The notes: generated by a model from the sequence alone, not told the origin. Counted from the stretch's first letter, positions 17,378 to 27,006 are shown. The stretch: DNA of 53,592 nucleotides from a bacterium (GCA_024226335.1 JAAELY010000172.1:1-53592); one strand, 5' to 3'. Translations and numbers: made by a program.

Positions 17378-18315
17378 TGCTTCAGCCTCACGATCCGGTA
17401 ACCCTTCTTCAATTCCTGTAGCAGTGTTCCAAGTGCGACCCGCTCGCGTTCGGCGAGCAACTCTGCGGAGATCTTCGCTTTGACCAGCTCGAATCTCTGC
17501 GGCCCTTCCGGTTCGAAAGCGCTGATGCGCACGATATGCAGACCGTAGGCCGAGTTCAGCGGTTCCGACCAGTTGTCGCTAGCAAGCGAAAAGGCGGCTC
17601 GGGCGAACTCCGGACCGAAGATATTCGCGAGTTCGCGTTCGCCGAGTGACGTGAATTCGTGCCCCTGCAGAAATGGATCCCCCAACGCGATCGCTTCGCG
17701 GTTGGAGAGCGGATGTGCGCGAAGGCGTTCGGAAACGACCCGGGCCGTGACTTTGAGCGAAGAGGGGCGACGATCGCGGCTCAAGAAAACATGAGCCAGG
17801 GAGACGCGCGCCGGTACCCGAAAGCGCTCGGCCTGCTCATCGTAGACCTCGCGCAGTTCTGCTTCGGGGATCGACTCGCGTCGCACTCGGTCGCCGACGG
17901 CCAGCCGAATGCGCTGTATCAAGCGCCTGCGAACGATCGGATCGCTGCGGTCGAGTCCGAGTCGAAATGCCTCGCGTACCAGTTCGTCGTCGGATTTCTC
18001 GGTATTGCCATCGACGAAGCGCAGATTGCGCGCCAGACGCTGCCGAACAACGCTATCGGTCTGCTGCATTCCGAGAGCGATCGCCTCGCGAAACAACACC
18101 TCTTCGTCGACGGCGCGGGAGATCTCATAGGCGAGTTCACCCTCGGTCGGCTCGCGACCCATTCTCACCATGAACTGACCGCGAATCCCGATCTCCTGCA
18201 TGGCGCTGATTTCGATGGGTTCGGGCCCAGGGGCGGGACGCGATGCCTCCAGCCAGGACTTCCCGGCGAAGAGCACCGCACCGATCAACAAGAACTGCCC
18301 GAGGCGCCAGATCAC
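17374..18315 (-). CDS. membrane-anchored PpiC-type peptidyl-prolyl isomerase
   Basis: A 313-residue protein with a single N-terminal helix (about 8-25) that anchors it in the inner membrane facing the periplasm. The helical region at about 45-160 resembles the SurA/PpiD chaperone part. A parvulin domain follows, from RVSLAHVFLSRDRR to AYGLHIVRISAFEPEG. It probably helps fold an exported protein, perhaps its neighbours HupE or DUF3604. The GTG at 18315 is preferred because it overlaps the upstream stop as GTGA and places the membrane helix at the N-terminus. Confidence 0.83.
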   Translation of the reverse strand: MIWRLGQFLLIGAVLFAGKSWLEASRPAPGPEPIEISAMQEIGIRGQFMVRMGREPTEGELAYEISRAVDEEVLFREAIALGMQQTDSVVRQRLARNLRFVDGNTEKSDDELVREAFRLGLDRSDPIVRRRLIQRIRLAVGDRVRRESIPEAELREVYDEQAERFRVPARVSLAHVFLSRDRRPSSLKVTARVVSERLRAHPLSNREAIALGDPFLQGHEFTSLGERELANIFGPEFARAAFSLASDNWSEPLNSAYGLHIVRISAFEPEGPQRFELVKAKISAELLAERERVALGTLLQELKKGYRIVRLKQ

Positions 18316-20270
18316 TCGTGCTTGGCGGGCGTGAACCAGATCGGTGAGGTCCAGGCCCGTTCTCGAACGGTTGTTGGCACGGACGGATCGCAACAGGCTT
18401 CGAAACCGTCGCTGATCGTATCCGGTCTCATACAGTCGACACCGCCGGCGTTACAGATATGTGTAGTCCAGCGGCAGGTGGGATTCTCGATCACTCGCGC
18501 GTAGTAGAATGCAGCTGACGAGGGGTCAAAGTCCGGATCCGACCACGTGGTGCACAGGGCATCGTCCCCACCGACTGCGACGCGGCAGGTCTTCAGATCG
18601 ACGCCGGGCCCGTCGGGCCCCTGGCCCGCCACGTCATAGACCCGTTCGCGCGGCGTTCCTCCGGCGTCGAGCCAGCCCTTGATGATCTGGATGCGTTCCA
18701 GCCGTGTTCCGGGTCGTCCGGATGAACCCGGGTCTCGCAGTGCAGCGAGTGCGAAACGCGGACCGCGCGCCGCCTGGCGCTCGTCGGGTATCGGCAGGTC
18801 GCCACCCATGGGCACCCCCTGCGCGTAACCGATCCGCGCAAAATCAGCTCGGTCGCAGAGATCCTCCGGGTAGTCCCAACCGCCAAAGAAACGCACGAAG
18901 GGGCGCGTTCCGCTCGTTCCATAGGTCTCTCGCCGTTGCAGGCCCGCGAAGATCGCATCGCGCGAGTTCTCTTCGGCCCAGACCACTGCCAGCCCCCCGG
19001 GATTGAAATCCGCGGAATCGGGCAAGCCGGCGGGGATCGAACCTCGTGCGGGTCTTCCCGCGCCTCCGTGTCCGGCAAAGCTGGCGTCCTCGTCCGCCGC
19101 GCCCGGCGCAGCCAGATGCGTATCGGTACTCGCGATGAATCCGTACTTGAACGGATTCACTCCGAGCTTCGCCTGCTGTAGGAGTCCCTCTTTCAGCGCA
19201 TTCCGCAAGAACTGGCGCGCCGAAGGCACCTCCTTCTCCCAGGGCACGAAGCGTCCGGCGAAGTTGCTGTAGCTGAGCTTCTCGAATCCACAGAGTTCGT
19301 CTTCGGTGTCCCCTCCGGGCAAACACTCCGAGTCGCCCTTGTGCTGCATGACTTCGGCCAGCACTTCAAACTCCGCCCGCGACTTCGCCTCGTTCACGCT
19401 GATCGCGCCACCGCCAAGCCGCTCGGTCGAAAACATCTGCCCACCACCCAGATTCGAGTTATGCGGGATCACCAGCACCTCACACCCGGGTGTGCCCGAG
19501 ATGCAAGCCTGGCGTAACTGGTCCCAGAACAGTTCCGGATGTGGCGCCTCGATGAAGCTGACTGGCAGATCGGGCACGTTCTGATTTCGGAAGATGACGT
19601 TGCGGTGCATATTGTTTCCGAGGCCCGCTGCGCCGGTCCACTCGTAAGCGACAAAGGACGTGAACTCGCAACTCGAAGAGCGATCATAAGCGGCTTCGGC
19701 CGCATCCTGGATCTCCTTCCAGGGCGTGCGCGCGGCTTCGACACAGACTTCTCCATCCGGACCGCAGAAACCGAAACGCGTGGGTCGGTCTTCCGCATCT
19801 CCGGTGCTCGAACGGGTGTTCATCAGAAAAAAGGCGACCCGCGGCCACTCGCGGTACACCCAGCACGTCCACGAGCCGTATTCAGGGTGTTCCTTCGAAG
19901 TACAGACGTGGACTTCTCCGAAGAGCTCGGAGTGATCGGTAATCGACGCGAAATCGAGCGGCCGGGCGAGCTTCAACTGGCGCAATCCGCGACCGTTCTC
20001 GTCGTAGGGCTGGATCTCGAGCTTGTCGCCGCGTGCGAAGCGATAGGCGTCGGCTGGACGCTTGATCGTGCCCTGAGTTCCCGCGTCGAGCGAAATCGCG
20101 GTGTGAACGTGCAGATCTCCGAACAAAGGCCTGCGCTGCGGATCGTACGCGGCACAGGCTTCGCGAACCTCGGTGCGCTCGAACGAAGCCTCGCCAGCCT
20201 GGGAAATCGGCGAGATCAGCACCAGAAGTGCGAGTGTCACACCAGATCCGACCCTGGAATTCATCCGCAC
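18312..20270 (-). CDS. DUF3604 domain protein (PHP-like metal hydrolase, secreted)
   Basis: A 652-residue exported protein with a signal peptide ending near ISQAGEA and the DUF3604 hallmark FGDLHVHTAISLDAG (about 49-64). Further metal-binding-like segments are DFASITDHSELFGE and FIASTDTHLAAPG, resembling PHP phosphoesterases. Function has not been shown for the family as far as I know. Several cysteines suggest disulfides in the periplasm. The start at 20270 (or ATG 20264) has AGGAAAAGG upstream. First gene of the DUF3604-PpiC-HupE unit with 4-bp overlaps. Confidence 0.9.
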   Translation of the reverse strand: MRMNSRVGSGVTLALLVLISPISQAGEASFERTEVREACAAYDPQRRPLFGDLHVHTAISLDAGTQGTIKRPADAYRFARGDKLEIQPYDENGRGLRQLKLARPLDFASITDHSELFGEVHVCTSKEHPEYGSWTCWVYREWPRVAFFLMNTRSSTGDAEDRPTRFGFCGPDGEVCVEAARTPWKEIQDAAEAAYDRSSSCEFTSFVAYEWTGAAGLGNNMHRNVIFRNQNVPDLPVSFIEAPHPELFWDQLRQACISGTPGCEVLVIPHNSNLGGGQMFSTERLGGGAISVNEAKSRAEFEVLAEVMQHKGDSECLPGGDTEDELCGFEKLSYSNFAGRFVPWEKEVPSARQFLRNALKEGLLQQAKLGVNPFKYGFIASTDTHLAAPGAADEDASFAGHGGAGRPARGSIPAGLPDSADFNPGGLAVVWAEENSRDAIFAGLQRRETYGTSGTRPFVRFFGGWDYPEDLCDRADFARIGYAQGVPMGGDLPIPDERQAARGPRFALAALRDPGSSGRPGTRLERIQIIKGWLDAGGTPRERVYDVAGQGPDGPGVDLKTCRVAVGGDDALCTTWSDPDFDPSSAAFYYARVIENPTCRWTTHICNAGGVDCMRPDTISDGFEACCDPSVPTTVRERAWTSPIWFTPAKHE

Positions 20271-20292
20271 CTTTTCCTCTGTGAGCGCGGCG

Positions 20293-20302
20293 ATTGTACA
20301 AT
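20293..20302. promoter_or_regulatory. palindromic divergent -10 region (ATTGTACAAT)
   Basis: The 10-bp perfect palindrome reads TACAAT on both strands. On the plus strand the hexamer (20297-20302) lies 6 nt before the sulfatase ATG, giving a leaderless start. On the minus strand it (20298-20293) lies 22 nt before the DUF3604 ATG, leaving room for its Shine-Dalgarno sequence. The two genes would compete for polymerase at one site. No strong -35 elements are visible. Confidence 0.4.
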
Positions 20303-20308
20303 ACAGAT

Positions 20309-21823
20309 ATGGAAGCCACCGGATCGCCGAAGAACACCGTCATCGTGCTACTCGACAGCCTGAATCGCCACCTTCTCGGCGCCTACGGCAGCCGCGAGTT
20401 CGACACACCCAACCTCGACCGACTCGCAAAGCGCTCGACGCGATTCTTGCGCCATTACGTCGGCTCCCTGCCCTGTATGCCTGCCCGCCACGACATTCTG
20501 TGCGGTGTGCTGGACTTTCTGTGGCGCCCCTGGGGATCGATCGAAATCTGGGAGGAAGCGCTGACCGTTCCTCTGCGCCGATCCGGCGTCACGACCATGC
20601 TCGCAAGTGATCACCCGCACCTGTTCGAGGTCGGGGGAGAAAACTACCACTGCGACTTCACCGCCTGGGATTACCAGCGGGGTCACGAATCCGATCCGTG
20701 GAAGACACGGCCCGACCCCAGCTGGGTGGGCGCGCCGGATTTCGGTCGGGGACACACCGCCTACGACGATTCGCGGGGGTATTTCCGCGACGAGAGCGAC
20801 TTTCCCGGTCCGCGCACGCTCGCGGGTGCCGCGGCCTGGCTCGAAGATCACGCGTCCCACCACGAGCGCTTCTTCCTATTCGTCGACGAGTTCGACCCTC
20901 ACGAACCCTTCGACACGCCCGAACCCTACGCCTCGATGTACGACGACTCCTGGGAAGGTCCACATCTGATCTGGCCGCCGTATACGAAGGCCGGTTTCGC
21001 GGACGGCATCCTCAGCGAGCGCGAAGCCCATCAGGTACGCGCCAGCTATGGCGGGAAGCTGACCATGATCGATCACTGGCTGGGTCGCATCCTCGATGTC
21101 ATGGACCGGCAAGACCTGTGGCAGGACACGGCGCTGATCCTGTGCTCGGATCACGGCCACTATCTGGGCGAAAAGGACTGTTGGGGGAAACCGGGAGTAC
21201 CGGTCTACGAAACCCTGGGGCACACGCCCCTGATGATCTCGATGCCCGGTGTCGAGCCCGGTACCTGTGACGCGCTGACCACGAACGTCGACATCCACGC
21301 GACGGTGCTCGACATCTTCGGCGCTGAATCGTCGCATCGCACCCACGGGCAATCGATGCTCCCGCTGTTGCGGGGCGAAGCTTCCCAGATTCGCGAATAC
21401 GCACTCAGTGGTTATTGGGGTCGCGAAGTCCACCTGATCGACGCTCAGACCAAGTACGTGCGCGGCCCCGTGGGCAAGAACGAACCGCTTTCCATGTGGT
21501 CGAATCGCTGGTCCACGATGCCGGTACACCGACTGCCGGATCTGAAATTGCCCCTACCCGACGAACGTGCAGTACTCGATCGCATGCCCGGATCGAACGT
21601 GCCCGTGATCCGCCAGCCGTTCTTCGATGGAGACGTCTTGCCGTTCTGGGGCTACGGCTCGTTTGCCGGAAACCTGCTCTTCGATCTTGCCGAGGATCCG
21701 CACGAAGAGCGCGACCTCGCTGGAACGCAGAAGGAAGATCGCGCGGCCGAACAGCTTCGCACGGCACTGCGCGAAATCGAAGCTCCTTCCGATCAGTTCG
21801 AACGTCTGGGGTACGGCGATTAG
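20309..21823 (+). CDS. sulfatase (formylglycine-dependent, S1 family)
   Basis: A 504-residue sulfatase. The nucleophile signature C-x-P-x-R is present as CMPAR with Cys56 and Arg60, so it needs Cys-to-formylglycine maturation by a factor not seen in the window. Metal ligands include the Asp in VIVLLDSLN and the pair in CSDHGHYLGEKD; LRGEASQIREYALSGYWG belongs to the usual C-terminal part. No signal peptide is visible, so the enzyme may be cytoplasmic. Substrate (sulfated sugar, aryl or alkyl sulfate) unknown. ATG 20309 is chosen by its position 6 nt after TACAAT. Confidence 0.92.
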   Translation: MEATGSPKNTVIVLLDSLNRHLLGAYGSREFDTPNLDRLAKRSTRFLRHYVGSLPCMPARHDILCGVLDFLWRPWGSIEIWEEALTVPLRRSGVTTMLASDHPHLFEVGGENYHCDFTAWDYQRGHESDPWKTRPDPSWVGAPDFGRGHTAYDDSRGYFRDESDFPGPRTLAGAAAWLEDHASHHERFFLFVDEFDPHEPFDTPEPYASMYDDSWEGPHLIWPPYTKAGFADGILSEREAHQVRASYGGKLTMIDHWLGRILDVMDRQDLWQDTALILCSDHGHYLGEKDCWGKPGVPVYETLGHTPLMISMPGVEPGTCDALTTNVDIHATVLDIFGAESSHRTHGQSMLPLLRGEASQIREYALSGYWGREVHLIDAQTKYVRGPVGKNEPLSMWSNRWSTMPVHRLPDLKLPLPDERAVLDRMPGSNVPVIRQPFFDGDVLPFWGYGSFAGNLLFDLAEDPHEERDLAGTQKEDRAAEQLRTALREIEAPSDQFERLGYGD

Positions 21824-21870
21824 GCGGACGCGGAACTCGGGCGCGATCCGTTACAAGCCCCGGCCGACAA

Positions 21871-24210
21871 TCAGTTCCCGGAGGGGCTGGCCGGTGGCAC
21901 CTGAACCGAATCGATCTGCGCGTGGGCCCGGGTCGGAGCCTCAGGCCAGTCCGCCACAATCGTCTTCGGCCAGCTGGTCTGCACTCCGAGTAGTGCGGCC
22001 AGGGTTTGCGGGATCCCGCGCAGATGGGGTTGACCCGGCGCACGACCGTGCTCGATCCCGCCGCCGATCGCCGTAAAGATTGCGGCCTCGTCGTGCTCGA
22101 GCGCAGTGCGAATCCCGTGATCCGACATCACGACCAGCACGTCGTCGGCGTCGAGTTCCTGCCAGACTTCGCCGATGCGACGATCGAGATAGCGATAGGC
22201 CCAGAGCAAAGTATGTGCACCGTCATCCTGCTCGGAGCGCAGCATCTCGGTAAAGAAGGTATGAGTCAGAATATCCAGCGGCTCGATGCGAATCAGCAAT
22301 AGATCGACTTCACCCGAACGCGCGAGATTGGTCGCGGAGTCGAACTCGGCCGCCATCTTCTCGACTTCGGATCGATACGCGCGGTGATGCTTGAAGATCT
22401 CCGGCAGCCCGTTCTTTTCTCGATTGTTCAAGGGCCGCATCGCCAGCAACTGGCCCGCCGGTCGACGCTTGCTCGAGGGCCCGATGAGTTCGGCGTGTTC
22501 ACCGGCATCGATGTAGCCGTGCGAGAACAAGAGGTTCGCAGTCACGTGCGGCCCCGCTCCGACTCGTTCGAAAAGGTTCTCACCCTCTGGAAGCACCTTC
22601 TGCAAGAACGCGAACGGGTTCTTGCCCACGGATGCGAGACCGCCGATCTCCATGCCGAGCCTGTTTGCCAGACCCAGGAACGTGACGTGCTTGCCCCGCG
22701 TGGGCCAGACCAGGCTCTCCATGGCCGCACCGGTGAACGCGGGTGAGCTTTCGAGCACCGCCCGATAGCCATTGCGCAAGATGAAGTCGTGCACGGGCAT
22801 CTCACCGCGCGCGCGCAGGTACTGGACGATGCGCCAGTCTTCACAGTCGGGAATCACCACGAACACGCGCCGACGACCGTCGCCCTGCGCGAGTTGCGGC
22901 TCGAATTCTTCGGGCGCCTTGGGCGGCCGAGGCTGAATATCGACTCTCGTTTCCCTGCGATCGGGCCACACGGTTCCCGAAGCCAGCGTCTGGCCAGTTT
23001 CACCGCGATAGACCCAACGCTGCGGATGGATGGCAGACTTGCGCTCGACGCGCAGACTGCGACCGGGCCGGATGGGTAGCGAGTGAAATTCAGTGTCGGG
23101 TTCTTCGTCGATCGCGGGCGAGATCAGCAGGCGACCCGGCGGCGCGTCTTCAGGCGTGTGAAACACGAGTGCGTTGGGAGCGCGATCGGCGCCGAGATCC
23201 GAGAGGCGGCTGGACGAAGCCGCACTGCGCAGGATCTCCTCTCGCGAAATCAGCACATTGTCGAGTTTTTCCTTCGCGCGATCGTAGACTTCCAGCGCCT
23301 CCGCAGTGTAGCCATCCACCAGGTAGTGGCCGATCAACCGCTCGTAGAGCGTGCGTTTCAGAGCATCGGAGCCGAGTTTCTCTTCGTCGTCCATCGCGTT
23401 CTTCAGCAACTCGATGCGCGTGAAATCGGGATCGGACAGACCGAACATGCTCACGCGAATCGCGTAGCGCGCGGCCATATCGGCTGAGTTGCCGCCCATC
23501 GACTGCCACCAGTCGTAGGTCTTCTTCAACTCCTCGCGTCGCTCGGAACCGGCAAAAGCTCCCGCACGCCCTTCGAACCAGGCCGTCTGAGCAGAGCCCG
23601 GTTCGGGTGGCGGCACTTCGCCCAGGACCTCGAGCGAACCATCCCAATCGCTGCGGCGCTCGTAACCCGCCGAAAGCACCAGACGCAGAGCCAGCGAAGT
23701 TTCCAGATCATCGCTCAGGCGTGTGCGCATATCCGCAAGCACGTCGATTTCGTCTTCGTAGATACTGCGGTTGATCATCTCGGCTTCGATCAGCTGGGTG
23801 TCGCGCGAGTAAACCTTGTTCGCACGACGCGCCAACTCCGCAGCTTCCTGGAACAAGCCCGATTCCGCGCGCTGGCGAACGACCATGCGGGCAATCGTCA
23901 CATCGGGCACCCAGTCGTCCGCGGCGGGATCGGCGAGCACCTTCTCCACGAGTTGCACGCATTCGTCGAGCCGATCCTGGGCCGCATATGCCCAGCACAG
24001 GCACTCGGCAGCAATCCGGCCTTCCTCACCAGAATCCACCGCATCGTCACCCAGCGAGAGCGCAAGCTCCCACTCGCTATTGCGCGTGGCATCGCAGATT
24101 TCGCCGACCATCGCCTGCCGCTGGACGCGGCGAGCAGAGACCACGCCCAGGGAAACGGCGACGACCATCAAGACGACGGCAAGGGTCGCCGAGATCGCGC
24201 GGGACTTCAC
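21871..24210 (-). CDS. TPR-like domain fused to alkaline-phosphatase-superfamily phosphodiesterase
   Basis: A 779-residue protein with an N-terminal signal anchor (about 5-27) and a helical repeat region at about 35-330 with TPR-like pairs such as CLCWAYAAQDRLDECVQLVEKVL. A C-terminal phosphodiesterase/nucleotide-pyrophosphatase fold begins near VFVVIPDCEDWRIVQYL. The putative nucleophile region is SSPAFTGAAMESLVWPTRG, and late metal ligands are in VMSDHGIRTALEHDE. The active site probably faces the periplasm. The combination is unusual in my experience. Its ATG overlaps the stop of nothing upstream, but its own start precedes the lipoprotein stop by 4 bp, so it follows that gene in an operon. 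Confidence 0.8.
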   Translation of the reverse strand: MKSRAISATLAVVLMVVAVSLGVVSARRVQRQAMVGEICDATRNSEWELALSLGDDAVDSGEEGRIAAECLCWAYAAQDRLDECVQLVEKVLADPAADDWVPDVTIARMVVRQRAESGLFQEAAELARRANKVYSRDTQLIEAEMINRSIYEDEIDVLADMRTRLSDDLETSLALRLVLSAGYERRSDWDGSLEVLGEVPPPEPGSAQTAWFEGRAGAFAGSERREELKKTYDWWQSMGGNSADMAARYAIRVSMFGLSDPDFTRIELLKNAMDDEEKLGSDALKRTLYERLIGHYLVDGYTAEALEVYDRAKEKLDNVLISREEILRSAASSSRLSDLGADRAPNALVFHTPEDAPPGRLLISPAIDEEPDTEFHSLPIRPGRSLRVERKSAIHPQRWVYRGETGQTLASGTVWPDRRETRVDIQPRPPKAPEEFEPQLAQGDGRRRVFVVIPDCEDWRIVQYLRARGEMPVHDFILRNGYRAVLESSPAFTGAAMESLVWPTRGKHVTFLGLANRLGMEIGGLASVGKNPFAFLQKVLPEGENLFERVGAGPHVTANLLFSHGYIDAGEHAELIGPSSKRRPAGQLLAMRPLNNREKNGLPEIFKHHRAYRSEVEKMAAEFDSATNLARSGEVDLLLIRIEPLDILTHTFFTEMLRSEQDDGAHTLLWAYRYLDRRIGEVWQELDADDVLVVMSDHGIRTALEHDEAAIFTAIGGGIEHGRAPGQPHLRGIPQTLAALLGVQTSWPKTIVADWPEAPTRAHAQIDSVQVPPASPSGN

Positions 24211-25427
24211 GAGTCGCCCTTTGCTTCGAGTTCAATCTGCAGACGATATTCGCCTTCGCGCACGGAGGTGCGTGCGATCAGACGATCCCACGCGTAATCG
24301 AACTTGAAGGCCGCAGGTGGCTTTGGCAGTGTGGCGCGAAGCATCTCGTCGGCTGCCGAGAAACGCTCCAGGAATACGAACAATCCGCCGCGCTCATCGA
24401 GAGCCGCCGTCTTTGTCTTCGACAGAGACCTGGAGACACTGGCTTTGTCCCAGCCGATCACCAGGGCCTCGTCGGTCGCGACGTAACAGGGCGCGAACTC
24501 CGGCAGGATCTTCAGATTGTCGAGGCAGGCGCCCGAGTGTTCACCAAGCGTCAGCGGTACCGGCGTTACCGGCCAGGTCTCGCGCAGATCTGAGACGAAT
24601 TGATCCATCGCGGCGATGGCAGCCCGCTTGAAACGGAAGCCCACACTCAGCGCGAGTGGTGGAATCTGCCGTCCGGCTTCGGGCAGGTAGACGGCGAACT
24701 CCAGAGTGCCGTCGAGGACAGCCCCCGCAAAGAGCTCACTCTTCATGCGGAACAGGTCGCTCGCCTGGGAATCCTGCGGCACCAGGGCGGCGATGTTCAG
24801 ACCGCCCTCCGGTCGGAAGCGACCGTGCAAGAGGACGTCGTCGCCGTTCAGTGTCGGCGCTCCGGGCAACTCCGAAGCGGGCAAAAGGAGCTTTCCGGCG
24901 TTCGAGTTCGCGTCGAGCTGGAAACGCGCGTCCAGTGACAGAGACCCGTCCGCAGCCACACGCGCAGCGCCCGCCACACGACCGGCGTCGCCAATCGGCA
25001 GCAAGACGGCGAAGTCGGCATCGCCCCGGATCTGCTTCAGGGCTTCAGGCAGGGCTTCGACCTCAGCGCAGCGGATCGATCGCATCAACGCGCCAATCTC
25101 GCCGTCTGCAGACGAACCGCTGAACGCCTTGCACGCTGCGATGCGCTCGCGCAGTTCGCGCGCGTCCCGGCCCAGAGGCGCCAGTTCGAGTCGTTCCAGG
25201 CGTGACAGGGCACGAACCAGGGCGTCCGCATCCCCTCCGATCATGGCGCCCTGGGGCAACTTCGAAAAGAAGTCCCCGCTCCGGCATCCGCCAGAGAAGA
25301 GCACCAGAATGCTGGCCATGACGCTCCCGGCCGTCACTGTCCAGTTGATTCTGCGAATCTTCGCCGCCGTCGTCGCGCGTGTCTCGTGTGGCAAACGGTC
25401 GACCCCTCTTCGATATGCGGGTCTCAT
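24207..25427 (-). CDS. lipoprotein of unknown function
   Basis: A lipoprotein of about 406 residues; the lipobox is LFSGC-like (VLFSGGC) preceded by the basic KIRRIN and a hydrophobic run. I do not recognise the family; the mature part is a mix of strands and helices with scattered acidic residues, ending in YRLQIELEAKGDS. The start is uncertain: ATG 25427, TTG 25394 or ATG 25319 are in frame, the last giving an implausibly short signal without positive charge. Its stop overlaps the ATG of the downstream phosphodiesterase (ATGA), which suggests that the two proteins work together at the envelope. Confidence 0.7.
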   Translation of the reverse strand: MRPAYRRGVDRLPHETRATTAAKIRRINWTVTAGSVMASILVLFSGGCRSGDFFSKLPQGAMIGGDADALVRALSRLERLELAPLGRDARELRERIAACKAFSGSSADGEIGALMRSIRCAEVEALPEALKQIRGDADFAVLLPIGDAGRVAGAARVAADGSLSLDARFQLDANSNAGKLLLPASELPGAPTLNGDDVLLHGRFRPEGGLNIAALVPQDSQASDLFRMKSELFAGAVLDGTLEFAVYLPEAGRQIPPLALSVGFRFKRAAIAAMDQFVSDLRETWPVTPVPLTLGEHSGACLDNLKILPEFAPCYVATDEALVIGWDKASVSRSLSKTKTAALDERGGLFVFLERFSAADEMLRATLPKPPAAFKFDYAWDRLIARTSVREGEYRLQIELEAKGDS

Positions 25428-25519
25428 CGGTAAGGCTGCGGTTCCCGTTGAGTTCAGGCGCGGCGAAAAGCGGTTTCCCTCCCGGGGTATTCGACACCTG
25501 TTGCGCCCGGCCATGCATA

Positions 25520-26971
25520 ATGAGAACAGTGCAAGACCAGACAGAAACCCCGACGAAGGAACGCTCGGACCGGGAGCCGAGTGCACGGCGCAGCGGCCTT
25601 TCCATGGGTTCGGTTCTCGGCTACGGCTCGGGCAACTTCGCGTTTGCCCTGATTGGCCTGGTCGTGGCTGTGAACCTGCAGTTCTTCTACACCGATTACG
25701 TCGGACTTTCGGCGGGGCTCGTTTCCTGGTCCCTGCTCCTCGCGCGCTGTTTCGACGCAGTAACCGACCCGGTCATGGGCTACCTATCGGATCACACGCA
25801 CACGCGCATCGGTCGGCGCAGACCCTATATCCTGGCGACCGCAATTCCCCTGGGGCTGTCGTTCTACATGCTGTTCTCGCCGCCAGCCATCGACGACCCG
25901 GCCAACCACCAGGGCTATCTACTGGCCTATATGCTCGGCTTCTACATCCTGACCTACTTCATGTGGACCATCGGGGCCGTCCCGTACTTCAGCCTGGGCG
26001 CCGAACTGACAGATGACTACGAGGAACGGGTCAAGGTAATCGCGGTGCGCGAAGGCTGGGCTCTCACCGGCCTGCTCGCGGCCACCGTGCTGCCCGCATA
26101 CCTGATCAACGCCTACGGCGGACCTGCGGGCTATTCCTTCATGGGTGCGATTCTCGGCTTCAGCACGACGGTCTTCTTGATCGGTTGCGGAGTGACTACC
26201 CGCGAACGATCGGAGTTCCACGGTCGCGAACCCATGAACCCCTACGCAGGCTGGCTGGCGACCCTGCGCAATCCGCATTTTCGCCCGCTCTTGCTCGCGT
26301 TCACCTGCGCTGCGATCGCGGGAGCGATCCCGGCAGTGCTGGTCATATACATGTCGGTGTACATCATCGGAACGCCCGACTGGTGGTCTGCGGCGATGCC
26401 GGGGTGGGTGCCGACCTGGTCGTACTACCTGCTGGTGTACTTCGGAAGTGGCGTGGTCTCGCTGCCGTTCTGGAACCGGCTGGCCGGATCGCTCGGCAAG
26501 CGCAACACCTGGGGAGTGGCCCTCGCCATCGCCACCTGCACGAGCATGGCCTGCTTCTGGCTCGACGAGGGCAGCATCTTCTACTTCACGGGAATCCTCG
26601 TACTCGGTGGCATGGCTTTTGGGAACTATCTCTCGTTGCCACCTTCGATGGTCGCCGATCTGATTGACTGGGACGAAATGGAGACGGGCCGCCGGCGCGA
26701 AGGTTCGTACTTTGCGATCTGGGCTTTCGCTACGAAACTGGGAAACGCGATCACCGGGTTCATCGCCCTACAGGTGCTAGAACACGTCGGCTACCAACCG
26801 GGCGTTCCGCAGAGCGAGACCGTCAAGACCTGGATGGTGTGGATGTACTCCTGGTTCCCGGCGCTCTTTTACATGTTTGCGGGAATTGCCCTGGTGCGTT
26901 TTCGCTTCTCGCATAGCGACCTGAGAGCCGCTCAGGAGAGCATCGGGCGCGGGGAGGGTTCGTCGTTGTAG
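25520..26971 (+). CDS. MFS transporter, GPH (glycoside-pentoside-hexuronide) type
   Basis: A 483-residue permease with about twelve membrane helices. The loop after helix 2 reads DPVMGYLSDHT followed by GRRRPYI, and the central region contains YFSLGAELTDDYEERVK, both characteristic of the GPH:cation symporter family (MelB-like). Such proteins import sugars or sugar derivatives with Na+ or H+. With sulfatase and phosphodiesterase genes nearby, uptake of a desulfated glycan is possible but speculative. GTG 25529 is an alternative start; it lies 7 nt after CATAAT (25516-25521), which itself overlaps the ATG. Confidence 0.88.
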   Translation: MRTVQDQTETPTKERSDREPSARRSGLSMGSVLGYGSGNFAFALIGLVVAVNLQFFYTDYVGLSAGLVSWSLLLARCFDAVTDPVMGYLSDHTHTRIGRRRPYILATAIPLGLSFYMLFSPPAIDDPANHQGYLLAYMLGFYILTYFMWTIGAVPYFSLGAELTDDYEERVKVIAVREGWALTGLLAATVLPAYLINAYGGPAGYSFMGAILGFSTTVFLIGCGVTTRERSEFHGREPMNPYAGWLATLRNPHFRPLLLAFTCAAIAGAIPAVLVIYMSVYIIGTPDWWSAAMPGWVPTWSYYLLVYFGSGVVSLPFWNRLAGSLGKRNTWGVALAIATCTSMACFWLDEGSIFYFTGILVLGGMAFGNYLSLPPSMVADLIDWDEMETGRRREGSYFAIWAFATKLGNAITGFIALQVLEHVGYQPGVPQSETVKTWMVWMYSWFPALFYMFAGIALVRFRFSHSDLRAAQESIGRGEGSSL

Positions 26972-26993
26972 TCCACGCATATGGGTGTAGAAT
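26966..26993 (+). promoter_or_regulatory. possible promoter of the response regulator
   Basis: TTGTAG (26966-26971), a 16-nt spacer and TAGAAT (26988-26993) precede the receiver gene; the leader to ATG 27007 would be about 6-7 nt. The -35 box begins within the transporter stop region. Confidence 0.35.
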
Positions 26994-27006
26994 GCCAGAC
27001 GAGTAA

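Noticed and set aside
24706-26016. Plus-strand open frame of 436 codons
   Set aside because: Antisense to the lipoprotein and out of frame with the MFS permease, whose helices and GRRRP motif are clear.
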